Part shown: positions 33,517-46,600 of the stretch, in pieces | Numbering within the stretch: position 1 is the first letter of the stretch | How the letters are laid out: the number at the start of each line of letters is the position of its first letter | Assembly (NCBI RefSeq): GCF_002878395.1 | Contig: NC_061120.1 | Coordinates: 91,745,875-91,809,874 of the forward strand | Reading direction: 5' to 3' | Origin: Capsicum annuum | Lineage: Eukaryota > Streptophyta > Magnoliopsida > Solanales > Solanaceae | Length of the DNA: 64,000 nt | Position numbers and translations under genes: made by a program | Notes under the pieces: generated by a model | What the model saw: only the letters and a program-made list of their open reading frames with translations | Databases searched by the model: none | What the model was told of the DNA's origin: nothing

Positions 33517-34454
33517 TGATATGTGAGTAGATGCTAACACATTTGAGGATTTTAACGGAGAATAATTGCAAAGTCTTAAGCAACTCTTATCGTTTTTGAT
33601 TGTTTTCTCTTTGATATTGCAGTAAAAGTCAAGATACAAGAGAACCAACAATAATGGAAGTAAAAGAGTTGATTTCTAAGCAAGTAGAGAGGGAAGTATA
33701 GTTGACGACTTATCTGATAGGTCATCAGCCTTGTGATAAGCTATCAGAGTTGATGTCAGCCTTAGAAAGAGAATGAGATTAAGCTGGAAGAAGTGACGAC
33801 AACCTGTGATAGGCCGTCAGAGCTGTGATAAGCCGTCAGGCTTGGCCAGTGCTTGAGAACTTGAAGTGAAGAAGCGACGACAATTCTGATAAGTTATCAA
33901 ATGTCTGATAAGCTGTCATGCTTCATCGTTAACTGTAGACAGTGTGAGGTAGTAGGAACAGAAGTGTGACGACATTCCCTGATAAGCCGTCAAGTGTCTA
34001 ATAATCCATCAAGAATACTGTCATCCCAAGACAGAAATCATGAAAGTGGAAGAGGACATGATGAAAATTCAGATAAGTTGTCAGACTCCTCATAAGCCGT
34101 CAGAGTATCATCGTCAGCCTAAGGTAGAACCCAATACTGCAGTTATTATTTAATGGGGATTGATAATAATGGTGATCACAACCCTAGTTCCTCTCTATCA
34201 TTGATTTGAACCATTGAAATTTTAGTTTTCTGCTCTGAAGCAAGTTAAAACTTTAACAACTGTTTGATCATTGAAAACCCCCATTTTATCTTTTTTGTAT
34301 CATTTTTTTGAATTCAATTTATAGATATAGTTTCAAATTAGTTTAATGTCCACTCACATTGTTCCTCGTGGATTCGATCCCGACTCCAAAGTTGGGTAAA
34401 TATATTAACGGCGATCGCCTTGCACTAAATTGACGTATAAGTTGAGCGTTATCA
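33517..34454 (+). repeat. R5 3' LTR, internally deleted
   Basis: Starts TGATATGTGAGTAGATGC and ends GAGCGTTATCA. It aligns with the 5' LTR from 28953 to about 29553 and again from about 30331 to 30650, so about 775 bp are missing with a junction near 34125. The missing part includes the TATA box and leader. Confidence 0.88.
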
Positions 34455-35590
34455 CTAGATCACTTCCATATAACTAGAATCACTAACCAAGTAATCATTA
34501 TTTCCACCTTAATGATAATCCAACCTCACATACTATTCTTTCTTAAAAGCTATAAAATAAAACATCAAGAAATACTAGTCCATCAGAACCTCATAACAAC
34601 AATAATCAAACATAATCATATGATACATCTTGTTAAAATACGCTAGTACATCCTCCTTCTACACATTACTATATACCTATATATACCCCAAAATTACTTT
34701 CACAGCTCTATAAGTTTCAACTAAACTACTCTTTCTTTTCTAACCTCACAGGAAGCCTAAATTAACATTACTTAACCACCAAACACTTTCATTAATAACC
34801 TATACTTTTCTAACACAATAAATACAATAAATTACTCCTTTCCTACTTCAAACAAACAACAATTCACCTCAACTAATAAATCCTTCTCTACCTTTCACCA
34901 AGGAACCTGTCACACATTCATTACCCCTAAACTAACACACAAGGACATATCATTTCACTACTAACTCGATTGTATGCAAAAATTCATCTATGTACATTTG
35001 ATCAATCTCCATCACCACCTTTCTTTTCACTACACTTCTAAACCTATACACCCAATTATAAGAAGGTTCTACTACTTATGAATCATAACACTCAAGGTCA
35101 TAGTATCTCTCAAATGCAAACTGTATTTAACAATTTAGGTTTATACTATCTCCTCTCATGAGCACTATTTGAATAAAAGGGTTTAATGAGGAATCTGAAT
35201 ACATAATATATTCTTTATTAACTACACAACTCATATGGATGAGGACATAATCTTTAAACTTAAGGCACTTATAACACACTAGTGAGCTCCTCTCAAGCCC
35301 TTTGTGTGACTTCTGAAGTTACTGATAGAAAATTTGAGAGTATCATCTTAGGAGAAATTGGAATCTATTACTCATGTTATCTCGGAAAGTCCTACATTGA
35401 GAATTATAGAGTAACTAATGAATCAACAAAAGATTCTAAAAGAACAACTTTATTGCACGATCTAAAGAGTGAAAGAAAGCAGACATTTCTTAAATGCCAT
35501 GTAGCCTCTCGAAGAAAAGTACGAATGTCACTATACTGTTCCACAAGACTCTACTAGATTCATAGGCACACTAGAACACTTGAAATTTGT
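34455..35590 (-). other. R4 interior, 5' part, no gene
   Basis: Continues the G-depleted plus strand to about 35170. The region next to the primer-binding site (35171-35590) is the untranslated leader. The plus-strand frame at 35282-35557 is antisense to the leader and has no recognisable features. Confidence 0.55.
35543..35558 (-). other. Conserved leader motif in R4
   Basis: The minus strand reads TCTAGTAGAGTCTTGT, identical to the R1 copy, 44 nt after the start of the primer-binding site. R4 has no Gag of its own, so retention of this word in a non-coding element is notable. Confidence 0.6.
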
Positions 35591-35602
35591 GCTCTGATAC
35601 CA
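35591..35602 (-). other. R4 primer-binding site (initiator Met tRNA)
   Basis: The minus strand reads TGGTATCAGAGC, a perfect 12-base match to the tRNA-iMet complement, four bases after the end of the 5' LTR. It sets the orientation of R4. Confidence 0.92.
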
Positions 35603-35606
35603 AGTT

Positions 35607-38122
35607 TGTAACACTCTGAGACTACCCCCTAGACATCACACAGTTCTTAGAACCACAAGTAATCCTAATCTAACCCATGATACTTGTATAACTCATGAGC
35701 AACTAAATATGTTACATAAATCTGAAAGAAATAAATGGAAGAGAAGTCTTTGCTAAGTATGTTCAATGCAAAACTGTGTAAAACAATTTCAACTCTGGCT
35801 ATACAAAACAAAACTGAAATCAAATACAACAACTCTACTGACTGACTATGAAGCCTCTACTAATATTGACTATAGGTACCTGGGACATGACACTCAGCTA
35901 TCTCTAATCAATATGACTAAATAAAATAATGCTATTAGAACTAGAGTTGACTTGAGTCCTTGAATGAAAAAAACTCTTCACCTGCTAACTGGAAGCTGCG
36001 AACTATTTGATTATGTTTTGTATACTTCAACTGGTACCGACATTAAGAGAAAATGTAGCACCTAGAAATATATGAAGGTCAGTACTTCTGGAATGTACCG
36101 AGTATGTGGGGGTGAATGCATAGGTAAAATAATAACTTAATATTCATATAGACTTTTAAATAATTCATGCTAAGTGTAAATGACTCACCTGCGCTTGAAT
36201 AAAACCCAAATTGTGCAATAATAAACATAGATAATAAAGTATAATGATCAACTTTGTGAGCCATAACACTTAGTTCTAAACGCTTCATCTTTATTCTTTG
36301 TTGGGGAAGTTCTTCTAACCTATATAAACCATGTGAGCTATCATGGATTCCAATGTCTTACCCACGTTGGAGAGTGTTTTCTACTCTTTCCATCAGAATA
36401 GAACCTTAACTTAAGTGATAACTTTACTTAACCTACTGTGGGCACTTAAACCTATGGTGGAACATAGTTCTGGGGCATATGACCTTGGACTCATACTCAA
36501 CTCGGTGCTAACTACTACTCCTATATTACATATCTGATCATGCTTTTGGAAATCCACCTTAAAATAGCATAAGGATTTATAGAATTAAAACCAGTTATGC
36601 TTCTCTTTTCTATAATTCAAACTCAAGATGAACAAATGTGGATTCCATATCTTTTCTTAGGATCAAAGGATTAATTCTTGCTTTAAATCTTGGTATAGGC
36701 TTGTCAAAGAATACTTTAGAGAATAATCTTATTGAAATCTCAAAACGTAACTTAGGGATTAAAAATTCATGCTTTAAATTCATGGTAATTCATAATGAAC
36801 TTCATGCTTAATATAAATCTTGAATCTTCAACAATATTTGTCAAGATAGTTCAATCTCATTTATAATATGAAGATTATAAGTTAAAACATAAATGTAAGA
36901 AATTCTTGATATACTTAAATCTTTAAATCTTATGGCGATCAGATTCTTCAAGAATATCAAAACTTGGGTATGAACCCTAATTCAAAACAAGTAAATTGAA
37001 TCTTAAAATTATGCAATTTGGGCGCAAGGGTGGAAGGGTACCCTTGTTCATAACCCCATATGCCTTATTTTTTGTTGACTTGGGAAGAAAGATTGAATCT
37101 TCGGAATTGAATGATGAACTTGTGAAGAAAACCCTATTCTTGATATTTCTTGAAGATTTTCTTGAACTTGAAAGATTGAATTTTTGGATTCTTAGGGAAA
37201 GAAAACTTAAATTTCTTGTTCTTGGGAAGAAACCCTAATTTTATTATTCTTGAGAGAGGAAGAAGAAATAATGTGTTAAGTGATTGAGGATAGGGGAAGA
37301 ATAATTTCATCCTATATTTTTAAGTAGTGGGGGTAGGTTTTAAGGGGAGGTAAAGACCAAAATACCCCTAGTGGAACTAAGTAAAAATTGTAGAAATCTT
37401 TAGTTGATGACTTAGTTGATAGCTTGTCAACTAGTTGATGGCTTATAAACTAAGTCATCAACCCATCGATGGACTTGGACCCTTGATGTTTAAGGGTGAC
37501 GATGAGTTTGACATCTTGTCAACTAGTTGATGGCTTCTCAACCCAAGTTGTTACCTTATTATTAGATTTGAACTCTTGTTGTTTAAGGTTGATATTGAGG
37601 TTGACAACTTATCAACTAGTTGACGGATTATTAACCCAACTCATAACTTTGTAGTTAGATTTAATCATATTTTGGTCAAAGCTAATGACGAGGTTGTCAT
37701 CTTGTCACTTAGTTGTTGGATTGTCAACCCAAGTCATCACTTTGTTGACAGACGGATATGCTGAGGAAAAATGATCATAAATGTCCACTCAAATATCAAA
37801 TTAAGGTGAAACCAGATGCGTTGAAAAACAACTCAAATACCTCTTATTAGATATATAGTAGGACACTTAAATCAATATTCTAGGAGATACACTCATCTAA
37901 AGTGGTCTCTTGCTAGAGCATACATCAAAACTCTATCGATAGAAAAGTCCTCAACTCGTCTTTGAGTTAGGAGGGTATTATGACCTCAATTAATATATCA
38001 AGATATTTATACACCATATATTTTGTAATCACACACACATATATACATAGAATAATTGTGTTCAGGTCTATATGCATTGGAACAACGAGTTGAATTCTAG
38101 GCCAAAAATGTCGGATGTTACA
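35607..38122 (-). repeat. R4 5' LTR
   Basis: On the plus strand it starts TGTAACACTCTGAGACTACC and ends GGATGTTACA, collinear with the left copy. The element's transcription start would lie in this copy on the minus strand. Positions 37400-37750 carry the TCAACTAGTTGA array. Confidence 0.9.
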
Positions 38123-38238
38123 ATTGAGCACTAGGGAGATTTCTATAGTTATGGTTCAATGGAGGACCTAAGAAATGGAGAAGACTTTTTGGGAGACCAA
38201 GAGTGAGATGAGGGTGCAGTTCTTTTAGTAGTGGACAT
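38123..38238 (+). pseudogene. R3 chromodomain remainder and 3' tail
   Basis: Continues the reading interrupted at 24489: AGCACTAGGGAGATTTC then gives STREISIVMVQW, matching copy 1 at 17770-17815. After a short stretch corresponding to the Trp-Glu end of the chromodomain, the sequence reaches TTTTAGTAGTGGACAT, which directly precedes LTR B. Compared with copy 1 some 40 bases are missing. The chromodomain would steer integrase to methylated H3K9 chromatin; this copy is inactive. Confidence 0.75.
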
Positions 38239-40723
38239 TGAAATGACCCTTTTAGGTTATTTTTTGTATTTCCATTAATATTTACCACTAGAGCTTTCCT
38301 ATAGCTATCCCAAGTCTTTTATGATTGTTTGGGATTGATAGTTTGGTTATCAAGAAGTTTGTTTGGTTTTTAGATCCAATTCCATATTTTGAAGTCTTCG
38401 CTAGTTTAAAATAGCAACCAAGTGAAAACGTTACTCAGAAGATACCATATACTAAATTTGACTATTCTAACAGCTCTAAAATGTTACTTTTAGGCTAGGT
38501 GGACCTTTGGTTTGGGTCCCGAGATATCCAAGCTCATTTTAAGTTAATGGTTGGAAATTAAGAAAATGGTATGTTGAATATGGGACCCACTTTTAATTGA
38601 AACAACCTCGGATGAAAATTTTAACTATGCTATTAAGTCTGGAGCATCAGATTTGATAGGGAAACATTGTTCGTTTGCTTATATGGGACTCTGAATAAAT
38701 ACGAAGGCATTAGCAGAGACTTGGCAATATCTAAGTCTCATCTAGTGCTGGTGCACCTATGTTCACGAGCCATTAATTGAGTACGCGATCTGAAAGACAC
38801 CAGTAACTATCGCATAAGAGATATTTGTAGACACATTAGGCAAAATCCCTGGATGAAGTCCAGGTATCATATTTATAGTAATACTGTGACACAAGTGAAT
38901 TTTAGATATTTGGTTAGGTATCAAGTATGTAATACCCGTATAATTGGGAAGGGTATAAATACCCTTTTTAGTCTATTTTTCACCATTTCTCATTAATCCC
39001 TAAGATATTTGTGACCCTAAAATTGGGAAAGCTTAGGAATAGCCTTTGTGGGTGATTTTGGAAGCTTGGATAAAGAATAATTACGCAATTCTTTTTCAAA
39101 ATTGAGGTAAGATTCTTTTATTTTCATTGTTGATTTTCCACTTTCTACTTTAAATCCCTAAAAGTTTGATGCTTGATTATAGCTCCAATATAGCTCGAAT
39201 TTTACCAACTTTAAGGGTAAATACTCCTATGGGGAGCATTTGGTGGTTTTGGAAATGCAATTTTCCTAAATGGGATTGCATGGGATTTTTGCATGCTTTT
39301 GGACCCGAAACACGATTATACAATATAGGTATCATTATCATTGATTACCTGAGTAGATTATGATTTTGATAGTGTGGCACCTTGCAAAAGCTCTTCAGAA
39401 GAGAAAATTAGTGATTTAATATATTCTTTGACCTTTCTTCAGCATCCAGGTAGCCTATGTTTTCACCCATCATAGATTGAGCTATTTCATAGTTTATGAT
39501 AAAATGTTAGATTTGGGATGGGTTTCATGCGTTGGCGATACGATTGAAAATACTTGGGTTAGTTTGACTATTTAGGCTATCCGAAAATTATTAGTTAGGT
39601 GTAGTTGGCTTAGTTTCTTAGGTCCTTAGTAGAATTTCTATCTTAGGGCTAATTAAGAATTTCTTAACATCTAAAAATTGATCTACATATATTATCCTAG
39701 TTCGGGGTAGAGTCTGCCTTATAATGTATTTCAGGGATTAGAAGTGGGCCCCTTCACCCTGCCTTAGGCCAATACTTGAGCTAGTTTTTGTTAGATCTTT
39801 ATATGCTTGTGATATGTTTTGAAATACTTATTATGAGGCTTGATGAGGCTAAATACTTAGTAGTCATGATGGTTTGATATTTGGTGTTGATGCTAATTAC
39901 AGTAAAACCTGGTAGTTATGATGTTGATATTATATATATCAGTTCAAGTCTAACTATTGATTATGACATTGATAATACTTATATCGGTTTGAGTTTGGCT
40001 ATTTATTATAAGGATGATATAAATACTGGTAAGAATATGGAAATTGATTTGAAATTGATGATATGACTATCGGTTTGAGTTTGGTTTGGGGAGTGGTTCT
40101 TAGTGTGTCACCATACAGATGGGTTCCTAGTGATATCTTGAAGGGTGGGTGAGTTGTGGTTGGTCAGTCGTAATTTCTTTGATTGTACCCCCCAGTCTTA
40201 TGGGGCCTGTGTTGGATTATTTACTTTTTCGCACTTAATGGTTTATGGAGGCCAATCTTGTAGTTGTAATCTCCATGTTCCTTATGTTATTATTCTATTT
40301 TATTTATTTAATTATGTACAATGATGTTGGAGTTGTACTCAGGTTTGTTGTCATTTGACTTAGTTATGTTATCTTACATCTTATTGTATTCATATCATGA
40401 TTTAACTCAGTCAGCCGATGATGTCGACTAAGTACCCATAGTTTTGGTACTCATACTACACTTCTATACCTTTTAGGTGTAAATCCAAGTACTAGTTACC
40501 GTTGCTGATTCGACAATCATGTTGTGTTAGATTTCGGAGATAGGGTAAGCTCTAGGAGCCGGAGTTTCCCCTTTTTCTTTTTGTTATCCATGTCTAGTAT
40601 TTTGTTTCAAGACATTGTATTAACTATTTTAGAACTTATGGTGTGTTATAGTACCTCTTGTACTGACTTTTCCAGGTTATTTATGAGTTGTATTATCTAT
40701 TTTGTCCTTTTTGGGGTATTTTT
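38239..40723 (+). repeat. R3 LTR B, left part
   Basis: Starts TGAAATGACCC and is collinear with LTR A. It carries about 950 bp (39513-40454) absent from LTR A. It is interrupted at 40723 by R6 inside the sequence TTTTGTCCTTTTTGGGGTATTTT. The continuation lies at 62674-62782. Total LTR length would be about 2.6 kb. Confidence 0.85.
38954..38961 (+). promoter_or_regulatory. TATA box in R3 LTR B
   Basis: TATAAATA in GGGTATAAATACCC, upstream of GTGACCCTAAAATTGGG. The corresponding site in LTR A is ATAAATAT at 18650. It is the best core-promoter match in the window. Confidence 0.55.
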
Positions 40724-40795
40724 TGATCTGAGGTTAAATTGTACACCTCGGTGTTGTTATCTGAGCTTATTTAGTCTTGTTTTAAGGACTTCTTG
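40724..40795 (+). repeat. R6 5' LTR stub
   Basis: 72 bases matching the start of the R6 3' LTR at 50729, then interrupted by R7. TCTTG at 40791-40795 would be the left target duplication of R7; the right copy is lost. Confidence 0.8.
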
Positions 40796-43364
40796 TGTAA
40801 CACCCCAAATCTGGTACCCAGAACTCTACACGATGCTCATGACTCCAAAGGACCACAAGATAATCCATGACTGATATTTGTACCTAAACACTGCATAATA
40901 TGCTGTATAAATGAAAAAATAAAGATTGTAAGGATATAAGGTTCAAAACTTAGGCATAATATCTGATAAAATATAACATAACAACTGACATAACTATATG
41001 AACATGATAGTCTGAAAAGCCTCTAACTAACTGAACTGTCTGAATAAGAAGTTGATGAGACATGTCCCCAACTAACTCCAACTAGTGAAATAAATTAATT
41101 AATGAGATAATAAAGTAATAGTTTTGTCCTCGAAGGATGAGGACTCACTACTGCCTCTGACTGCTGAGATTGGAATGCTACTGATTCTTTGGAGCTCGTG
41201 CTTGTGAACCTATAGTATAAAACACCATAGCGCAAATGTGTCAGTACGATTAAATGTACTGGTATGCAAGTGAGGTAGGATGAATGCAAGGGGTTCACAT
41301 GCATAAACTATACTAACTGAATGGATAATATGAATGTGAGAATGCATGCATGAATACATAATAACTGTAACTGAGTTCATGATAACATGATTACAGATCC
41401 TGCGTACTGATAACATGAGATACTGATAACTGTATAATTGAAATAACTAATACTGAGCCACTGTATCAGAGAGTCTAGGTTATGATGAAACTAGTTGAGT
41501 TCTGTGATATTCTGATTAGACTGTATCTAATAGTCCTGAATTCTATAACTGAAACTGTGGGAAGTAGTCATCTAACCGACATGCCCCAAATAATGCAATA
41601 TAGTTGAGTTGGGGTCTAATCTGTAACCCCAATTGGAAGGGCGTCAATACTACGCCACTGGTAAGGTCAATCTGTGAGTAACCCTCATATAAAAAGTAAA
41701 TCTTGTGAGAATTCTAGGAACCCTCATATAACAGGTTAAGCCACCTTAACTACCCTCATTTAACAGGCTATGATGTCTTAACCCACGCTGGCTACATAGT
41801 TTTGGAATGTAAAAATTGCTTCTAAGAATCACACTATCATATAACAGCTGAGTTCCCATCCTTGGGTTTACTCGGTGCTAATTTCTACTCCCATCTGGAT
41901 AGATATTGAACATTATTAGCTAAACTGGACTAGACTGAATTCACTGTGTTCAGTTAACTGATGGAATACTACTGAGATTACTAAAATACTGAGCTTTCTG
42001 GAGTCACATAACTGACTGAGTTCTATGGATCATGGCTTGACTGAGGATATCGTGAAAACATGACACTGGCTCTAGGCACACAACTATATTTTTTGGGTAC
42101 AAGTACCTCCAGTACTCGATGGAAAGAAAATGACAAAACATGACTTTCTTGAAGACATGACCAACATCAACAATCCATAATATAATAAGTTGGAGATTTC
42201 ATGAAGTACAAGTTCAAAAGCACCAAAAAGCTACACATGTATCCATAATTCACTGACTAAGACATTTTATCAAACATTTGACATGCATAAACTTGTACAT
42301 GAATAGGGATTTCAGATTATCACACTACTATGGCACTTTTCCTTCACATAGGCATTTAATCAAACACATGGGGAGCATACTTTGGTTATACCATCATCAA
42401 TGCATCTAATTGTCATGGTTGCATAAATAAATTTGCTAATTTGAAGAAGTTATCATGATTATTCTGCAAATCTTCATATACTAGGGTCAATCATTCGAAT
42501 ATGTAATTTAAAACATAAATCAAAAGCTCACAACATCATGTACATGAATTTCAATTCAATTTAAATCTTGAACATTCATAAATACACAAATCTTGGATTT
42601 TGAAAAGAGATTCTTGAGCTTCATGGGTGAAAGGGACCCATGAATCAAAACATGACATACCTTGATTATGAGTTTTTTGAAGTCCTTGGACTTGAAGAAC
42701 TTTAATATCTTAGTTTCTTGAAGAAGGATTTGGATCTTGTTCTTTGGGATTATTTTTGAGAGAAACCCCTAATTTTTGATGTCATTGAAGAGTATAAAGC
42801 TATGTGCTTTGCTTTTGGCTTTTATCAGAATACTAAAAGGGCGGGAAAAGACCAAAAATCCCTTTTAAAAAATGACATGTAATCACCAAATGAAATATGT
42901 GACTGTGGGTACGACGGTCATTCCCTGGGTCGACGGTCCGTTGGTCCTGACCGTCGCACCTGGGCAGAATAGGGGTTCACTGCCTCTCCTACGATGGCTT
43001 GGGCAATGGTCCGTCGCTAGCTCAATGGTCCATCGGCCTTAGCCATCACCCTTAGGAAGAATATAGTCTGACTATCTCCACTGTAATGTCTTGGGCGATG
43101 GTCCGTTGCTAGCTCAATGGTTCGTCGGCTCTCATCATTGCACTTGGGCAGTTTTGACTATTTTTTGTATTTCGACCATAACTTTTTACCCCAATACCGG
43201 ATTTTGATGAAATGGGTATCGATGGAAAGATTATTCAATTTCCTACTAAACAAAAGGGAAATTCTTAAAAAATTCCACGTGTAAAAAAGTGGATTCATCT
43301 GTCAAAGTAAGTTTCTAATATTCTTGAGATGATTTCAAGCTAGGTAGAAGTACGGGGTATTACA
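40796..43364 (-). repeat. R7 3' LTR
   Basis: On the plus strand it starts TGTAACACCCCAAATCTGG and ends GGGGTATTACA, the mirror of the R1 LTR ends (TGTAATACC...GGGTGTTACA). It contains the CAGT/ACTGA-rich middle part and copies of the hairpin 17-mer at 41459-41475 and 41519-41535. The right copy starts at 48462. Confidence 0.92.
42905..43150 (-). repeat. Tandem GACGGTCCGTCG-type repeat in R7 LTR
   Basis: Two units of about 92 bp (starting near 42984 and 43075) share GGGCRATGGTCCGTYGCTAG and CTCAATGG. A preceding, shorter unit holds GGTCGACGGTCCGTTGGTCCTGACCGTCG. Words such as GACGGTC and GACCGTC form dyads. This part is absent from the truncated 5' LTR. Confidence 0.8.
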
Positions 43365-43378
43365 ATATCTCCCCCTTG
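43365..43378 (-). other. R7 polypurine tract
   Basis: The minus strand reads CAAGGGGGAGATAT directly before the 3' LTR, the same run as in R1. Confidence 0.9.
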
Positions 43379-43650
43379 AGAACATTCTTCCTTAAATAAT
43401 ACTGAGCGAGAGAGGAGAAAGATAAACTGACATACATACTGAACATGAATGACTGGAACATGATTTCATGACTGACATGACTGATAACTAATTATATCAT
43501 ACTGAACACGCATATTTAATGCATGTGTAGCTAATTCATGAATGCATGAATGAGTATGCAATGGTATTTAATACCAAGTTTATAATGGAATTCTGAACAT
43601 CAAATGGATACCAAGCTTGTAACTAAAATCTGAACATAAAACTGGAAAGC

Positions 43651-46600
43651 TTAAGGAGAACTATTACTTTGAGCTTGATCTAAGTAGGTGGAGAAGAGGT
43701 GAGGATACTTGGTACACATATATTCTTCTTCTTCCAAAGTAGGACCCTCGATGGACTGATTTCTCAAAAGAACTTTGACTAGAGGAAATTCTTTGTTCCT
43801 TAGTCTACGAGTCTGATAGTCTAGGATTTCTACTGGAATCTCTTCATAAGAGAGGCTGTTTTGAACATCTATGCTCTGAATAGGGACCACAACTATTCGG
43901 TCACCTATGCACTTCTTGATCAAAGATACATGGAAGACTGGATGAACTGAGGCTAGATCTGAAGGTAATTCTAGATCATAAGCCACCTTGCCAAATTGAC
44001 AGAGAATTTTGAAGAGACCGATATATCGAGGACTGAGCTTTCCCTTCTTTCCAAATCTGTTCACTCCTTTCATGGGAGAGATCTTTAGATAGACATATTT
44101 AACAACCTCAAACTCGAGTTCCATTCTACGACATATTCTTAAGACTTCTATCGTCTTTGAGCAGCCCAAAATCTTTCTCTGATTAATTGGACTTTCTCTA
44201 AGGCATCGAATACTAAGTTAGGCCCTATGACTAAGGCCTCACTAACTTCGAATGAACCAACTAGAGATCTATATCTTCTACAGTAGAGAGCTTTGAATGG
44301 AGCCATCCTATTACTAGAATAATAGTTGTTGTTGTATGCAAACTCAATCAAAGATAAATGGTCATCCCAACTACCCTTGAATTCAATTGCACATGCTCGC
44401 AACATATCTTCTAAGGTCTGAATGGTACTTTTTGCTTGACCATCTGTCTGAGGATAAAAGGTCGTACAGAGGTAAAATTGGGTATTAAGACCCTTTTAGA
44501 ATACTTTCTAGAAGTAAGAGGTGAATTGGGTACTTATGTTTGCGATAATAGATAATGGAACACCGTGCAATCTGATCAACTCTCTGATTTAGTGTTTGGC
44601 GTAATCCTCAACTGAATTAGAGCTATGGACTAGAAGGAAATAAATAGATTTAGTCATCATATCCACAATGACCCAAACTGAGTCATGTTGGCGACGAGTA
44701 CGAGGCAAGCCCATCACAAAGTCCATGTTCACTTCTTCCCACTTCCAAGTAGGAATACTGAACTTCAGCATAGACCTACTAGGGTTCTGATGCTCTATCT
44801 TAACCTACTGATATGTAGAGCACTTAGCCACAAACTCTGTAATATCTCTCTTTATACCACTCCACCAAAAGATCTCTCGCATGTCACGGTATATCTTTGT
44901 TGCCCCTGGATGAATGGAGTAGCACGCACTATGCGTTTCTACAAGAATTTTCTGCCTTATGTCATCTACACCTAGAACACACAGACGACTCTGACGCAGA
45001 ACACCATCTCAAACTTAGGAGCAAATATCTACTTTCTAATCCTTGACTGACTCTTTCAACTTGACTAGACTGGGATCTCTATCTTGCTTTTCTTTCACCT
45101 CGAAAACTAGAGATGATTTTGAACTACTCTTAACCCATATGTCACCCTTCTCTGAATCGACTAAGTGAATGCCTACTCTGGTAAGCTGATAGATTTTCTA
45201 AGATAACTTCTTAATATCCTCAACATGAGCAACACTACCCATATACAGTCTACTGAGAGCATCGATTACTACGTTGGCCTTGCCAGGAAGATAAAGGACA
45301 CTCATGTTATAATCTTTCAAGAGCTCTAACCATCTTCTCTGAGAAGATTGAGATTTTTCTGAAAAAAGACATTCTGACCGCTCTTATTATCCGTGAACAC
45401 ATCTGCATGAACCCTGTATAGATAATGCCTCCAAATCTTCAAGGAAAAAACTACGGCTACTAACTCAAGATCATGAGTAAGATAATTATTCTCATGGGGC
45501 TTAAGATGTCTGGAGAAATAGGCTATGACCTTACTATTCTGCATGAGGACACAACCCAAACCTACTCTGGATGCATCACAATACACCATAAACCCATCTG
45601 GACCATCTGGAAGAGCTAAGACTAGAGGTGAGGTGAGTCAAGTCTTTAACTCCTTAAAACACTTCTCTGAAGGATCTGACCACTAAAACTTGACTTTCTT
45701 TCTGAGTCAATCTGGACATAGGGGATGCAATAGATAAAAATCCCTCAAAAAACCATCTGTAATTGCCAACCAAACCTAAGAAACTTCTGATATCAGATGG
45801 TGAGATAGGTCTGGGCTAGTTTCTTACCATTTTGATCTTTTGATGATCTACTCTAATGCTATTACCGGAAATGATATGGCCAAGGAATACTGCTGACAAT
45901 AACCAAAACTAGCAATTACTAAATTTCATGAACAATTGATGATTTTTGAGAGTTTACAATACTATTCTGAGATGGTCTGCATGATCATGCTCACTGTAGG
46001 AATAATCAAGGATGTCATCTATGAAGACTATGATGAAAATGTCCAAGTACTTCTTAAGCACACATTTTATCAAGTCCATGAAAGCTGCTGGGGCATTGGT
46101 AAGAATAAAAAACATGACCGAAAACTTGAAGTGACCATACCGAGTATGAAAAGCTATCTTTGGAATGTCATATTCTCTGACTTTGAGCTGATGATAGCTG
46201 GATCTGAGGACAATCTTAGAGAAATAACTGGCACCCTAAGATTTATCAAAAAAATCATCAATTTTGTAAAGTAGATACTTGTTCTTGAGGGTGACTTTAT
46301 TAAGCTGATGGTAGTCAATACATATTCTGAGAGAACCATCTTTCTTGCACACGAATAAGACTGGTGTGCCCCACAGGGACACATTGGGTCTAAAGAATCC
46401 GTTATCTAGGAGATCCTTCAACTATTCTTTCAACTCTCTGAGTTCTACTGGTTCCATTCTATGTGGCAAAATAGATATAGGTAGAGTATCTGAAAGGAGA
46501 TCAATGCCGAAGTCTATTTCCCTTTTAGGAGGAATTCCTGAAAGTTCTTCGGGAAAGACATCTGAATATTAATTCACTACTAGGACTGATTCAAGAATTG

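Larger units (their letters stand above)
28953..34454 (+). mobile_element. R5: non-autonomous Athila/Tat-like element
   Basis: 5' LTR (28953-30650), tRNA-Asp primer-binding site, a short interior of about 2.9 kb, and a 3' LTR (33517-34454). Flanks CTAAA (28948-28952) and CTAGA (34455-34459) agree at four of five bases. The interior encodes only a decayed protein without recognisable protease, reverse transcriptase or integrase, followed by the GAGGCAACCCA block and a long untranslated tail. The element therefore depended on a relative. It is inserted in R4. The 3' LTR lacks about 775 bp present in the 5' LTR. Confidence 0.87.
24490..38122 (-). mobile_element. R4: non-coding, LARD-like Ty3/gypsy element
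   Basis: Two LTRs of about 2.5 kb (24490-26988 and 35607-38122) bracket an interior of about 3.1 kb once R5 is removed. The primer-binding site lies on the minus strand at 35602-35591 and the polypurine tract at 27002-26989, so the element points left. No gag or pol is readable in the interior, as in large retrotransposon derivatives (LARDs) that depend on proteins from other elements. It keeps the conserved leader word found in the coding elements. It is inserted exactly within the chromodomain of R3 pol copy 2. The flanks GTTGC and ATTGA agree at three of five bases, a decayed target duplication. Confidence 0.85.

Noticed and set aside
35591..35602. tRNA-like sequence GCTCTGATACCA
   Set aside because: It is the complement of a primer-binding site next to an LTR end, with no cloverleaf around it, so it is not a tRNA gene.
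41210..41416. Minus-strand open frame similar to 48900-49106
   Set aside because: Same place in the two R7 LTRs, within CAGT-rich sequence. There is no sign of coding.
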